A stretch of 64,000 nt of DNA from JADCRZ01 sp037718865. Its GTDB lineage: Bacteria; Bacteroidota; Bacteroidia; Chitinophagales; Chitinophagaceae. The translations under genes were made by a program, and so were the position numbers. How positions within the stretch are numbered: position 1 is the first letter of the stretch; each line of letters starts with the position of its first letter. The stretch spans positions 52,320 through 116,319 of the forward strand of contig JBBJMP010000019.1 in the NCBI GenBank assembly GCA_037718865.1, read 5' to 3'. Positions 26,406-35,875 of this stretch are shown here, piece after piece. Under the pieces are notes generated by a model that worked only from the letters and a program-made list of their open reading frames with translations, did no database searches and was not told where the DNA came from.

Positions 26406-28172
26406 TTACGCTTTTGTCCGCACGTAGGCTTTAAGGGTTGCGCATAGCTTATCCTCACTTTCGCCGTATGGACTGATGCGGTAAGCACCTACTTGCGCAG
26501 GCACAATAAATGTTTCGGCATAATGGACAATAAAAGGGGAAAACGCCCCTGTTGGGCTTTCTACTATTGCTTCCCGGCCATCTACAAGATTGATTACATT
26601 AACGATTCCTCCAGTGTTATGCAGAACAGGTTGCGTAAACCAATGCCGGCGGGTTTCTATAAATTCATTTTCGTGTAGACCTGTCCGTTCTTCCATCCAC
26701 CCTTCCCCTTCTGCTATCTTTTCTACCCGGTTTAATAGATTTTCTTTGGTCCAGGAGGCAGTGCGACCCCATTGGATATTGCTTTCGCCGTGGTTGATAT
26801 AAATAGGACGGGGTTTGCCATCGAGCCCCATACGGCCCCAGTCCCACAATTTAAATGTGAAAATATAAGGGGTAGCGCTAACTTCCAGCACCATGCAATT
26901 AGTGCCGGAACAATGGACAGTCCCCGCCGGTATAAGAATATGATCGTGTTTTTTTACCGGCCATTTTTCTACATATGCTTCGGCATCAAAATGGCCGGTA
27001 ACTTCCGATTCCCGTAACTCCTGCATCATTAGCGCCGGTTGGGTATTTTCTTTCAGGCCCAGGTATACGCAGGCATCTTCGGCGGCATCAAGCATGTAAT
27101 AACTTTCATCCTGAGTATACGGCATGCCAAAATATTCCTGGATATATTCAGTTAGGGGATGCACCTGTAAGCTCAGGTTACCGCCCTCCATAGTATCCAG
27201 AAAATCGAACCGGATCGGGAATTCATCACCAAAACGGGCGTGAACCGGGGCACCTAATAATTCTTTCGGCTGGTAAAACACCAGGTTGGAAGCGGGTATT
27301 TCGAAACGCAGGTCACCAAACTCCAGCAACAGGCTGTTTTCTTCAGGCACACAATCAAAACACCAGGCATAATTGATTACAGAACGATCAAGATCACACA
27401 CCTCTTTCATCCATTGTCCGCCCCAGGGACCAGGATCAAAGAAAGGCACTACCCGGAATGGTTGGGTAACGGCTTGGCGCAGACCTGCCCGTACGGCCTC
27501 GCCGCTTACCATTTTTGGTTGTTGGGTTATAACGGTATCTAATACATAGTCCCATTTATTTATTAAAGTCTTTTTTAACCGGTCGCATACCCGCCAGTCT
27601 ACGAAGTAAGCCCGTTTATATTGGATGGCTGTTTCGGCATTTTTATTTTCGCTTCCCAGATTATTGGCTTCGTTCCGGCGGAAACGCAATTGCCCTTCCC
27701 ATCGCGGCATATCGGCATACACCAATATATCGGCCGGCGCCAGCAAAGTAGCACCCATACCGTAAAGTAATATTACCCCTTCCTCTTCTACATTATGTAT
27801 GTTATTCCTGATAGTGGCCAGTCTGCTTTTATCAAAAAAATCGTTTATACGCAACCGGGACAAGTAACCAAATATGCGGTCGTCGGTTACATCGGGGTAT
27901 ACCATTTTATCAATTTCGGCAGTACATTTATAGGCATCAGAAGCCAGGCATGTATAGACGGGTCGCAGGGCCCGGATTAAAGCTGATAGAACTTCTTCCT
28001 GGTTCACGCCAATATAAGATTCTACCGCTACAACCTTTTTTTTACCAGCAACCGGGTGCAATTCCTTTTTCAGTTTCTCTCCAATAGCTTCCCAGCCCTG
28101 CCAACAGTCATCTTCAAATCCCTCCACCGGAATAAATGGGTGCTTATCGTAATTAGATACTTTATTAATCAT
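26406..28172 (-). CDS. Mannose-6-phosphate isomerase-like protein with N-terminal kinase-like domain
   Basis: The reading frame is open to 28280, but the ATG at 28172 (MINKVSNYDKHPF) lies only 4 bp after the ROK stop and fits the operon, giving 588 residues. The C-terminal half is a class I phosphomannose isomerase-type cupin (LSLQVHP, DESYYMLDA, IPAGTVHCSGTNCMVLEVS, TFKLWDWGR). The N-terminal half (about 40-230) resembles a P-loop nucleoside/sugar kinase, but the loop reads VVAVESYIGVNQ and lacks the Gly-Lys-Ser/Thr, so it is probably not an active kinase. It likely isomerises a hexose phosphate in the operon's pathway. Confidence 0.8.
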   Translation of the reverse strand: MINKVSNYDKHPFIPVEGFEDDCWQGWEAIGEKLKKELHPVAGKKKVVAVESYIGVNQEEVLSALIRALRPVYTCLASDAYKCTAEIDKMVYPDVTDDRIFGYLSRLRINDFFDKSRLATIRNNIHNVEEEGVILLYGMGATLLAPADILVYADMPRWEGQLRFRRNEANNLGSENKNAETAIQYKRAYFVDWRVCDRLKKTLINKWDYVLDTVITQQPKMVSGEAVRAGLRQAVTQPFRVVPFFDPGPWGGQWMKEVCDLDRSVINYAWCFDCVPEENSLLLEFGDLRFEIPASNLVFYQPKELLGAPVHARFGDEFPIRFDFLDTMEGGNLSLQVHPLTEYIQEYFGMPYTQDESYYMLDAAEDACVYLGLKENTQPALMMQELRESEVTGHFDAEAYVEKWPVKKHDHILIPAGTVHCSGTNCMVLEVSATPYIFTFKLWDWGRMGLDGKPRPIYINHGESNIQWGRTASWTKENLLNRVEKIAEGEGWMEERTGLHENEFIETRRHWFTQPVLHNTGGIVNVINLVDGREAIVESPTGAFSPFIVHYAETFIVPAQVGAYRISPYGESEDKLCATLKAYVRTKA

Positions 28173-28176
28173 AAGG

Positions 28177-29109
28177 TCATGCTTCAAATAGTAAAGCAGC
28201 TCCCAGTATGGCTGCGGTATCAGGAAATTGCGCCCGCCGGATATTAGGCTGTCCCCAGGGGCACCAGGCTTTTTCTGCAATCATTTGATTGAAATAAGGA
28301 ATAAGCGTTTCGCTGGCATTGGAAATGCCCCCTCCTATCACTATCACTTCAGGGTCATAGGCATGAATTAAATTTATTAAACCAATTCCCCAGGCTTCGA
28401 GACAATGGTTTTGAAGAAGCCGGGCTAATTCATCGCCTTGTTTAGCCATGTCAAAAATAGTTTCAAGGTCTATTCTACTTGCCTCCTTTAACCCGCTTTT
28501 CTCAAAAAAGGGACTTTGCCGGGCCGCTTCTTTTATCATCCATGTGGAAGCAACAGCTTCTACACAGCCATAGTTGCCGCAACTGCACAGGTGGTCTTTA
28601 TCCTTAAAGCTGATGATAAAATGCCCTCCCAAAATACCGGCCTGAAAATGTTTCCCGCGCAGTAACTTTCCATTTATAATGGCAGCACTTCCAAAACCAG
28701 TACCCAGTGTTACCATAACCATATCAGCATTTTCCTGACCGGCTCCATATTTCCATTCTCCGAGGCAAGCCAGGCGAGCATCGTTTTCCAGTTGTAAGGT
28801 CATGCCCAGTTCCCGGAAGGCCCAACTTGCCAGATCCAGGGCAGGTGCATCTTCATATTTTCCACGGGAACTAATTATCTGGTTCTTGTCAGTATCGACC
28901 AGCCCAGGGAAAGCCATGCCTATGCAATGAATATCATTTGTGCAGGTTTGCCGAATCAGCTGAAGAATGCATTCTTTGATTAAAGGTAAATGCAAGTGTA
29001 AGCCATTCTCCGGATCAGCGTTTATGACAGAGCTTATCAGCAGACGGCCATCTACAACGATGCCTATTTTTATTCTGGTTCCGCCAAGGTCTATGCCTAT
29101 CAGATTCAT
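28177..29109 (-). CDS. ROK-family sugar kinase
   Basis: Phosphorylates a hexose in the cytoplasm. The 310 residues have the ATP-binding start IGIDLGGTRIKIG, the catalytic Asp110 in ENDARLA, the GTGFGSA phosphate loop, and the ROK zinc motif CSCGNYGC (Cys175, Cys177, Cys182) followed by VEA. There is no N-terminal helix-turn-helix, so it is a kinase rather than a ROK repressor. It overlaps nothing but sits 2 bp from the PGI gene and 4 bp from the PMI-like gene, so translation is tightly coupled. Confidence 0.94.
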   Translation of the reverse strand: MNLIGIDLGGTRIKIGIVVDGRLLISSVINADPENGLHLHLPLIKECILQLIRQTCTNDIHCIGMAFPGLVDTDKNQIISSRGKYEDAPALDLASWAFRELGMTLQLENDARLACLGEWKYGAGQENADMVMVTLGTGFGSAAIINGKLLRGKHFQAGILGGHFIISFKDKDHLCSCGNYGCVEAVASTWMIKEAARQSPFFEKSGLKEASRIDLETIFDMAKQGDELARLLQNHCLEAWGIGLINLIHAYDPEVIVIGGGISNASETLIPYFNQMIAEKAWCPWGQPNIRRAQFPDTAAILGAALLFEA

Positions 29110-29111
29110 TG

Positions 29112-29672
29112 TTACCCGATTACTAGTTGCGGCTCCCCATTTTTATTAATTAACCTTGCGGCAAAGCCATTTTTGGCAATTTCTTCATAATCGTGGCCGG
29201 CATCTGATGGCCAGCAAGCTCCAAAAGACAATAGTTCTGAGCCTGTGTTAGCAACACGGTGGGCGGTATGCTCGGGTATGTAATGCAAACTCCCGGGATA
29301 CATTTTCTCAGTACGTACACTGCGGTCGCGACTCATTAATAATACGTAACCTTCTCCCTGGATACCCCAATAAAATTCACCCCTGTCGGACAGGGCATGG
29401 TAGTGCCCCCGCGTCATGAAATACTCCTCTCCTACCTGTCCTGGCTGAAGCTTTGTAACTCCGAAGAACAAGCCGCCAGGAGTACCTTCTGCTACGGGCA
29501 AATATGCTTCTACTTCATACACTGTTTCATTTTGTGCCATTTGTTTTCTGGCAGATTCATCGGTGAAAACGCCTTCCAAATCTTTGATGGTGGTCTTTTT
29601 TTCAATGACAGATGAACCCTTTAATGTATCATTAAAAAAAAATACAGCAGGTTGTTTTTTCAATAAATCCAT
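29112..29672 (-). CDS. Cupin-type glucose-6-phosphate isomerase
   Basis: Interconverts glucose-6-phosphate and fructose-6-phosphate. The 186-residue protein is of the small archaeal-type (cupin) PGI family, not the usual large PGI. The metal ligands are visible as His90 and His92 (TRGHYH), Glu99 (RGEFYWG) and His138 (PEHTAHR), with spacing equal to that of the Pyrococcus enzyme. It sits between GH127 and ROK kinase genes, so it can pass kinase product to glycolysis. Confidence 0.92.
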   Translation of the reverse strand: MDLLKKQPAVFFFNDTLKGSSVIEKKTTIKDLEGVFTDESARKQMAQNETVYEVEAYLPVAEGTPGGLFFGVTKLQPGQVGEEYFMTRGHYHALSDRGEFYWGIQGEGYVLLMSRDRSVRTEKMYPGSLHYIPEHTAHRVANTGSELLSFGACWPSDAGHDYEEIAKNGFAARLINKNGEPQLVIG

Positions 29673-29694
29673 TGTTGAGCTAATTATTTGTCTT

Positions 29695-31716
29695 CTATTT
29701 TTCTCCTATCCGCGGGAAAACCGTTAACCTAAGCATGGTAGACCCGTAAGGCACTAATTCAATCATCTCGGTATCTTTATCCAGATCAGCTAAGTAATTC
29801 TCCGGAAAAGGCGGATTTTGCAAGACCTTATCTTTCAGCAAAGGATTAAACTGCAGCGGCATTTTCCATCCCATAATTTTTCTGGCAGGCACCTGAATCC
29901 TTACTGGTACTTCCATCAGGCGCCAGGGATTTTCAGTCACTGGATTTTTAATCACTTTCATTTTTTTCCTGCCCTCTTCCGTAACTATCAATGCATAGTT
30001 CCATTCACTGGCAGGCTCCAAATTCCAGGCCGGCATATTAACTGAAGATTTTGGATAATCCTTAATGATTTCTGCCTGGGCTTGTACCGGCAGACTATAC
30101 ACCAGGGGTCCTCTTTCTACTCCTGCTCCATTTTCCATCCAGGTCGAAACCTCCACCCGCATGGGAAGCGACAGCTCAATTTTATCGTTGGTATTAAAGG
30201 TCTGCTCTATTTTAACAAATGTTCCAGGAACTATTTTACCCGGCCATAACTTCCCGTTTATTCGTATTTTCGCGTCTTTACACCATCCTGGTATCCGGAC
30301 ATAGAAAGGAAAATTAACTGGCTCTTTAGTAAAGATTGTAAAGTTTATTTGTTCAGAGAAGGGATAACTGGTTTCTTCTGTTACAGTCACTTCCTTTTTT
30401 TCTTTTCCTACGTAGGCATTTACTGTACTGGGACCGTATAAGGCTGCTGTCAATCCGCCCTGCTGACCACTAAGCCACATCTGTCCTATATAAACAGGCA
30501 TCATCCGGTTAACATTTCCAGTACAGCACTCCACATCATGTCCCGGCAAAAAAGCCATTCTTGCCGGGTGAAAGCCCAAATGACTGGAGTTTAGGGTAGC
30601 AATGACCTGGTTGGGGCAGGAAAAATACTGATGCGATTTAAAGTCTTTCTCTACAGAACCAATCCCCGCGTTAAAAACAGCCTTTTCAAGCTTATCAGCC
30701 CAGGTAGCTTCGCCGGTTATTTTCAGCATATACCCCATTGTCCATGGATATACCGCAACATTACAGGTCTCATGGCCGGCCAACGGATTTATGCCTTTTG
30801 TTTCTTCCGTAGAACTGGGTACACCGGAAATTAACTGATGATATTTCTCTAGTTTTTCAAGACCTTTCCTTGCTGTAGCCAGGTAATCTTTATTGCCTGT
30901 GTACATGTATAAAATAGCCGGGATTTTAACTAATTCTAAATATACCACTCCATGGTAGTCAGGATTGCCGTCGGAATTAAAATCAAGGGTGCGCTTAAAA
31001 CGAGTGCGATATTTTATATCCTTACTAAAAAGGCTATACGCTTCCTGAGCCATGTCCAGCAGTTTTTGATTACCGGTTATGCCATACAGCCAGCATATTT
31101 CTTCCAGATTAGCAAGCTCCAGCTCATCGCTAAAACTTTCAGGCGTGAAGCTTAAATAGTGCGCTTCTAATTTTTCAACGATTCTTTTGTCTCCAGTTAC
31201 TCCATATTCAGCCATGTAAGCCCGGAAAAAGCCGGCATGAGGCCAATTATGCCAACGTCCTTGCAGATGGGTTGGCCCAAGCAGCCCGTTGCTTTGCTGA
31301 TTATCCAAGACATATTGCAACTGCTTCCGTGCCTTTCCGAGCATTTGTTCGTCCTTCAACAAATAGGCGCAGCGGATAAGTCCGTCTACGTAGTACCCTA
31401 CCTGTTCATAAGGCCACCAGTCTTTGCCTTTTTGAATGCCCGGACGTTCTATTTTAGGAGAAGCCCAGCCCAAAGTATTATAAGGATAACCTGCTACTTC
31501 AATGTTGCCGGTTAAACCGTCTTTTTGGTTTTTCAGAAAAGTGTGCAGCCAACCCTGAGGGGTTATATGCGAGAGCGGCAGATCTTTAAAAATATCGTGC
31601 GTAACAACAGTGTTATTCTTTGCGGATTTTGCTCTCTCTTGGCAGAAACTGTGACTATTTAATGCAGACAATAGCAGAAAGGCAGCAAATAAGGCACCTT
31701 TTACCGGGATATTCAT
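29695..31716 (-). CDS. GH127-type beta-L-arabinofuranosidase (DUF1680), secreted
   Basis: Probably releases L-arabinofuranose from plant or algal glycans. The 673 residues include a signal peptide (about 1-25), an alpha/alpha-barrel and a C-terminal beta region. The zinc-cysteine active site typical of the family is present: HETC (Glu316, Cys318) and ECC (Cys397-Cys398, one being the expected nucleophile), with the upstream Glu in the NLEEICWLYG segment. It is the first gene of a four-gene operon with PGI, ROK and PMI-like genes. A palindrome lies just upstream of its start. Confidence 0.9.
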   Translation of the reverse strand: MNIPVKGALFAAFLLLSALNSHSFCQERAKSAKNNTVVTHDIFKDLPLSHITPQGWLHTFLKNQKDGLTGNIEVAGYPYNTLGWASPKIERPGIQKGKDWWPYEQVGYYVDGLIRCAYLLKDEQMLGKARKQLQYVLDNQQSNGLLGPTHLQGRWHNWPHAGFFRAYMAEYGVTGDKRIVEKLEAHYLSFTPESFSDELELANLEEICWLYGITGNQKLLDMAQEAYSLFSKDIKYRTRFKRTLDFNSDGNPDYHGVVYLELVKIPAILYMYTGNKDYLATARKGLEKLEKYHQLISGVPSSTEETKGINPLAGHETCNVAVYPWTMGYMLKITGEATWADKLEKAVFNAGIGSVEKDFKSHQYFSCPNQVIATLNSSHLGFHPARMAFLPGHDVECCTGNVNRMMPVYIGQMWLSGQQGGLTAALYGPSTVNAYVGKEKKEVTVTEETSYPFSEQINFTIFTKEPVNFPFYVRIPGWCKDAKIRINGKLWPGKIVPGTFVKIEQTFNTNDKIELSLPMRVEVSTWMENGAGVERGPLVYSLPVQAQAEIIKDYPKSSVNMPAWNLEPASEWNYALIVTEEGRKKMKVIKNPVTENPWRLMEVPVRIQVPARKIMGWKMPLQFNPLLKDKVLQNPPFPENYLADLDKDTEMIELVPYGSTMLRLTVFPRIGEK

Positions 31717-31748
31717 TTACGAAGTATTTCGTGTTATTAGTAATACAA

Positions 31749-31764
31749 ACCGGTATATACTGGT
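31749..31764. promoter_or_regulatory. Candidate operator ahead of the GH127 operon
   Basis: ACCGGTATATACTGGT is palindromic except for one base pair. It lies about 33-48 bases upstream of the GH127 start and next to a TTTG on the minus strand that could be the -33 box, with TACTTCG about 19 bases further as a poor -7 box. The GTATATAC core is of the kind bound by GntR or LacI-type sugar regulators. No regulator gene is adjacent. Confidence 0.4.
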
Positions 31765-31778
31765 ATATTAATTATTCA

Positions 31779-33304
31779 CTGGAGTTTCCTGATTTAGTTC
31801 AATTTGGATACAACGCTAACTGGATTGCACCTGACGATATGCCAGTTTTACCTTTGTAGGCAATATTTTGCAAAGCAGTATTATCCTTCTTTAATAATTC
31901 GAAAATGCCATCAGCCATTGCGTAGTTAAAGAAACTGGGTATGCCAAAGAATCTTTTGGAGAGAATAAAAATTTTCTGCACCATGATTTTAAGTTTTAGA
32001 CTCAACCCCATATAAATGCTGGTAAAGTAGGCAATGGCATTAACTATGACCGTTATGTTTCTTATGGCTGTATAACTTCGTACTCTTATATCTTCCAGAT
32101 TATAGGATTGTTTGATATAGCGGTAGCATTCATCGCATTTCCAACGTGTCAAATATATTTCAACTATTGTATAGATGGATTTACTATCCCTTGTATTTAG
32201 CTGGTCTATGTTGGTTAAAAGGACCATAGGATGCTCACCAAAACCCCTGATCACTACTGCATAATACCATTTTTCAGGCTTGTCATAAACAGTAACCTTA
32301 GTAATACCAAATTCAAGATTGATAATGGTCTCCTTGCCATCGTCAATTTTAGTGATTTGGGCCCGGTGATTCATGGACATGTGTTTGTGTAAACGTTCAG
32401 CTTTTACAGGAACGATGCCTCCGTTCTTATTATGGGTATATAACCATCGATTTAATTTCAGCCGGGTTACAAACGATAATTTTTCTGTATCAAAAAAATT
32501 AAACAAATTAATATCATCTCCCTGCCTGTCTACTGCCCAGGTGCCGACAGTACCGATACGATTTTTCACTTTACCGATAATGTCTTTCATCTTCTCTGCT
32601 ATGCTCACATAGCCTCCTTCCTGTGAGGAAAAAGCCTGACTATACAAGGGGACAATTTTGTTATGCTCCAGGTTAGCGGCTGTTACCTGGCACAAATGGT
32701 AGCCTTTGGCCTTTTGATGAGCGCTACCATCATAAATGCCACAAAGGTGTTCCATGGCCTTGGCGTAGGGCTTCATGATATCGCCTGGGTCAATAGCAAT
32801 GACCATATCGGTGGTTATTTTATCATCGCCGAGTCGTAAAATCTCTTCGTTAAGCACATCTGTAAAATCTTCATCGGCCAGGTTGCGGCTTAAGCGATCC
32901 TCCGTTTTGATCAGAGGAATATCTTCTTGCAAGGACCGGCTTATATTAGACAATTTAACATCCTTGCTGGCTTGAATACCATAGACCATTTCCTTTATCA
33001 GTCTTCGTTTCGTCTTGGGAAATTGTCTGGAAATGATTCCTGAAAATTTATTAAGTTGCGCTTTGAAACGGTGCGTCCGTAAAGAGTTTGCGTCCATGAT
33101 CGTATAGATGTTTAGTTGGTACTTGCATTTTACGAAATTGGACGCAATTTTTTGAGGAAACTTTTTTAAGGGACTTTTTGACATAGACACCATCATAAAC
33201 AATGAAAAAATGAAAAAAATACCTCTTTCAACTCTAAAAATCTCTTAACAGGCCATCAGCCTAAGTTTGAGCCAACAAACAAATGAAAATTGAGGAAACT
33301 CCAG
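31779..33304 (-). mobile_element. IS4-like insertion sequence with 4-bp target duplication
   Basis: The element runs from ctggagtttcct at the left to aggaaactccag at the right (terminal inverted repeats of at least 12 bp), giving 1526 bp. The flanks are TTCA at 31775-31778 and TTCA at 33305-33308, a 4-bp direct duplication. It carries one transposase gene and separates the GH127 operon from the sugar ABC transporter. The intact ends and gene suggest recent movement. Confidence 0.8.
31799..33097 (-). CDS. DDE transposase of the IS4-like element
   Basis: The frame opens at 33202, but MDANSLRTHRFKAQ at 33097 is the more natural start (433 residues). The DDE catalytic residues are suggested by AIDPGD, AVDRQGDD and the YREK-like block IVEIYLTRWKCDECYRYIKQ, which is typical of IS4-group enzymes. 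It ends 20 bp inside the left terminal repeat. No frameshift is seen. Confidence 0.82.
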   Translation of the reverse strand: MDANSLRTHRFKAQLNKFSGIISRQFPKTKRRLIKEMVYGIQASKDVKLSNISRSLQEDIPLIKTEDRLSRNLADEDFTDVLNEEILRLGDDKITTDMVIAIDPGDIMKPYAKAMEHLCGIYDGSAHQKAKGYHLCQVTAANLEHNKIVPLYSQAFSSQEGGYVSIAEKMKDIIGKVKNRIGTVGTWAVDRQGDDINLFNFFDTEKLSFVTRLKLNRWLYTHNKNGGIVPVKAERLHKHMSMNHRAQITKIDDGKETIINLEFGITKVTVYDKPEKWYYAVVIRGFGEHPMVLLTNIDQLNTRDSKSIYTIVEIYLTRWKCDECYRYIKQSYNLEDIRVRSYTAIRNITVIVNAIAYFTSIYMGLSLKLKIMVQKIFILSKRFFGIPSFFNYAMADGIFELLKKDNTALQNIAYKGKTGISSGAIQLALYPN

Positions 33305-33384
33305 TTCACTACTAAATAATTCACCATGATATATTAGTCGATTTGGAAACATTCTGACAATTGCAGCGAAGTTAAATTGAATTT

Positions 33385-34872
33385 ATGAGTGAAAAGTACA
33401 TTCTTCGGGCCGATAAAATCTGCAAGTCATTTCCGGGCGTTAAGGCGCTTGACCATGTACAACTGGATATTGAAAAAGGTAAGGTGCATGCCATAATGGG
33501 TGAAAACGGAGCTGGAAAATCCACCCTCATGAATATACTCATTGGGATGTTTGCTCAAGACTCCGGGGAGATAACCTTCCAGGGGAAACCGGTAAGGTTC
33601 AATAGCGTTAACGACAGCTTGCAGGCAGGTCTTTCTATGATCCATCAGGAGTTAATGTCTTTTCCTGAACTTTCCGTCGCGGAAAATATATTCATGGGAA
33701 ACGAACCCGCCAGCAGGATAACCGGATGGATCGATAAGAACAAAATGAATAATGATGCGCGAATTATTATGGAAAGACTGGGCGTTCAAATGAAAGTGAC
33801 CCGGCAGATGAAAGAATTGAGTATTGCTGAAATGCAAATTGTAGAGATCGCAAAGGCAATATCATACAATGCCAAAGTTGTTATTATGGACGAACCCACT
33901 TCCGCAATCACTGAAAGGGAGATTAATTTTCTTTTTGATATCATTAGTGATCTTAAAAAACGGGAAGTTGCGATCATATATATTTCGCATAAAATGGATG
34001 AGATATGGAAAATTGCAGACACCATTACAGTGATGAGGGACGGTAAGTACATAACAACACGTGAAAAGTCCGACCTTGATAACGATCGCCTGATCTCTCT
34101 GATAGTAGGCAGGGAACTGACTTCCGTTTTTCCCGTAGGCAAGCGCGTAGCCGGTGATATTCTATTGTCGGTTGCCGGACTTACCGGTGCCAAATTTACT
34201 GATATTAACTTTATTGTAAGACGGGGAGAAGTTGTGGGGATGGCAGGTTTAATGGGTTCGGGACGAACTGAAATAGCCAATACTATATTTGGTCTTGAAA
34301 AACCGTATAAAGGAGATATCTATGTAAAAGGCAGGAAGGTAAATATCGCCTCCCCCGTCCGGGCCATAAAAAGCGGGTTGGGCCTGGTTAGTGAAGACAG
34401 GAAAAAGTATGGGTTAAACCTTAAATCATCTGTAAAAAAAAATATAAGCCTGACAGGTTTAAAAGATTTCTCCAAAGGTCTATTCTTAAATTTCAGGAAA
34501 GAGGAGATTCTGGTCCGTGAACAGATTAAGAAACTGTCAATTAAAACACCTTCGCCTGAGCAGCCGGTAAACCTGTTAAGCGGCGGGAACCAGCAGAAAG
34601 TGGTAATTGCAAAAGTTTTGCTTAATGACCCTGACATCATTATTCTTGATGAACCGACAAGAGGCATCGATATTGGGGCGAAAGCAGAAATTTATGCACT
34701 GATATCAAGGCTGGCAAATGAAGGAAAAGCAATTATTCTGATATCCTCCGAGCTTTCTGAAATTGTAGGATTAAGCGACAGGATACTGGTAATAAGAGGA
34801 GGACGCATAAAAGCCGAATTTCAAAAGGAGGATGCAACACAGGAATTGATCATGAAATACGCCATGTCGTAA
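33385..34872 (+). CDS. rbsA: Sugar ABC transporter ATP-binding protein (RbsA/MglA type)
   Basis: The 495-residue protein has two ABC cassettes, as usual for ribose/galactose-type importers. The first has Walker A GENGAGKST (39-47) and a degraded signature. The second starts around 260 (VRRGEVVGMAGLMGSGRTE) and has LSGGNQQKV and IIILDEPTRGID. It energises the permease encoded 18 bp downstream. Substrate cannot be fixed: ribose, xylose or galactose are possible. Confidence 0.94.
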   Translation: MSEKYILRADKICKSFPGVKALDHVQLDIEKGKVHAIMGENGAGKSTLMNILIGMFAQDSGEITFQGKPVRFNSVNDSLQAGLSMIHQELMSFPELSVAENIFMGNEPASRITGWIDKNKMNNDARIIMERLGVQMKVTRQMKELSIAEMQIVEIAKAISYNAKVVIMDEPTSAITEREINFLFDIISDLKKREVAIIYISHKMDEIWKIADTITVMRDGKYITTREKSDLDNDRLISLIVGRELTSVFPVGKRVAGDILLSVAGLTGAKFTDINFIVRRGEVVGMAGLMGSGRTEIANTIFGLEKPYKGDIYVKGRKVNIASPVRAIKSGLGLVSEDRKKYGLNLKSSVKKNISLTGLKDFSKGLFLNFRKEEILVREQIKKLSIKTPSPEQPVNLLSGGNQQKVVIAKVLLNDPDIIILDEPTRGIDIGAKAEIYALISRLANEGKAIILISSELSEIVGLSDRILVIRGGRIKAEFQKEDATQELIMKYAMS

Positions 34873-34890
34873 AAAGGTAACCCCACTTCC

Positions 34891-35868
34891 ATGCAAAACT
34901 ACAAACCGACTAATATAGGAACGCTGAAAATAAATAAAGCCAGGCTTATTAAGTCTTTAATGAAATTTAAAGTATTTTTTGCCTTTATTTTAATCTGCAT
35001 TATACTATCAGTAAGTACTCCTCATTTTTTAACCGTTCAGAATCTCATCATTGTTTTACGCCAGATCTCGTTAAACGGCATATTGGCAGTTGCGGTTACT
35101 TTTGTAATTATTGCCGGCGGTATTGATCTTTCTCTAGGTTCTGTTGTGGCCTTGAGTGGGGTAGTTGCAGCAGGCTTCGCGCATCCGGATACCTATCCTG
35201 TTATTTTGCCTGTTATGGTTGGTATATTGACTGGAGTGGTGGTCGGATTATTCAATGGTTTTGTCATCACTAAAGCAAAAGTGGCTCCTTTCATAGTCAC
35301 ACTGGGTATGATGACGATCGCCAGAGGCCTTGCATTGGTGGTGAGTAATGGTCGCCCTGTTTCAGATTTGTCAAAACCCTTCAATTTCATCGGTGGGGGA
35401 GATTTGTTTCACATTCCAATACCCATTCTTATTTTCATAACCGTAGTGATTTTTTCCGCCCTTATTCTGAATCGCACTACAAAGGGCCGTTACATTTATG
35501 CAGTCGGTGGAAATGAAAATGCGGCCAGGGCTTCTGGTGTGAAAGTCGGATCCATAAAACGTTTTACTTATATCATCTGCAGCGGATTGGCCGGTTTAGC
35601 CGGGGTGGTTCTTGCATCAAGGATAACTACGGGTCAGCCAAATGCGGGAGTTGCGTATGAGCTGGATGCAATAGCTGCGGTTGTTATCGGGGGTACAAGC
35701 CTGTCTGGTGGAGTAGGAACAATAACAGGAACAGTAGTGGGTGCCCTGATCATCGGTGCAATAAACAACGGGCTGGATCTAATGAACATAAGTTCGTATT
35801 ACCAGCAAATAATAAAGGGAGCAATCATAATAGCGGCTGTTCTCATCGACAGAAGCACTACCAAATAA
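34891..35868 (+). CDS. rbsC: Sugar ABC transporter permease (RbsC type)
   Basis: The 325-residue integral membrane protein has about eight to ten hydrophobic segments and the family motifs GGIDLSLGSVVALSGV, NGFVITKAKVAPFIVTLG and GRYIYAVGGNENAARASG (the EAA-like coupling loop). It lies between ATPase and binding protein in the usual order, and was chosen to start at the first ATG after the ATPase stop. Confidence 0.94.
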   Translation: MQNYKPTNIGTLKINKARLIKSLMKFKVFFAFILICIILSVSTPHFLTVQNLIIVLRQISLNGILAVAVTFVIIAGGIDLSLGSVVALSGVVAAGFAHPDTYPVILPVMVGILTGVVVGLFNGFVITKAKVAPFIVTLGMMTIARGLALVVSNGRPVSDLSKPFNFIGGGDLFHIPIPILIFITVVIFSALILNRTTKGRYIYAVGGNENAARASGVKVGSIKRFTYIICSGLAGLAGVVLASRITTGQPNAGVAYELDAIAAVVIGGTSLSGGVGTITGTVVGALIIGAINNGLDLMNISSYYQQIIKGAIIIAAVLIDRSTTK

Positions 35869-35875
35869 ATCAATT

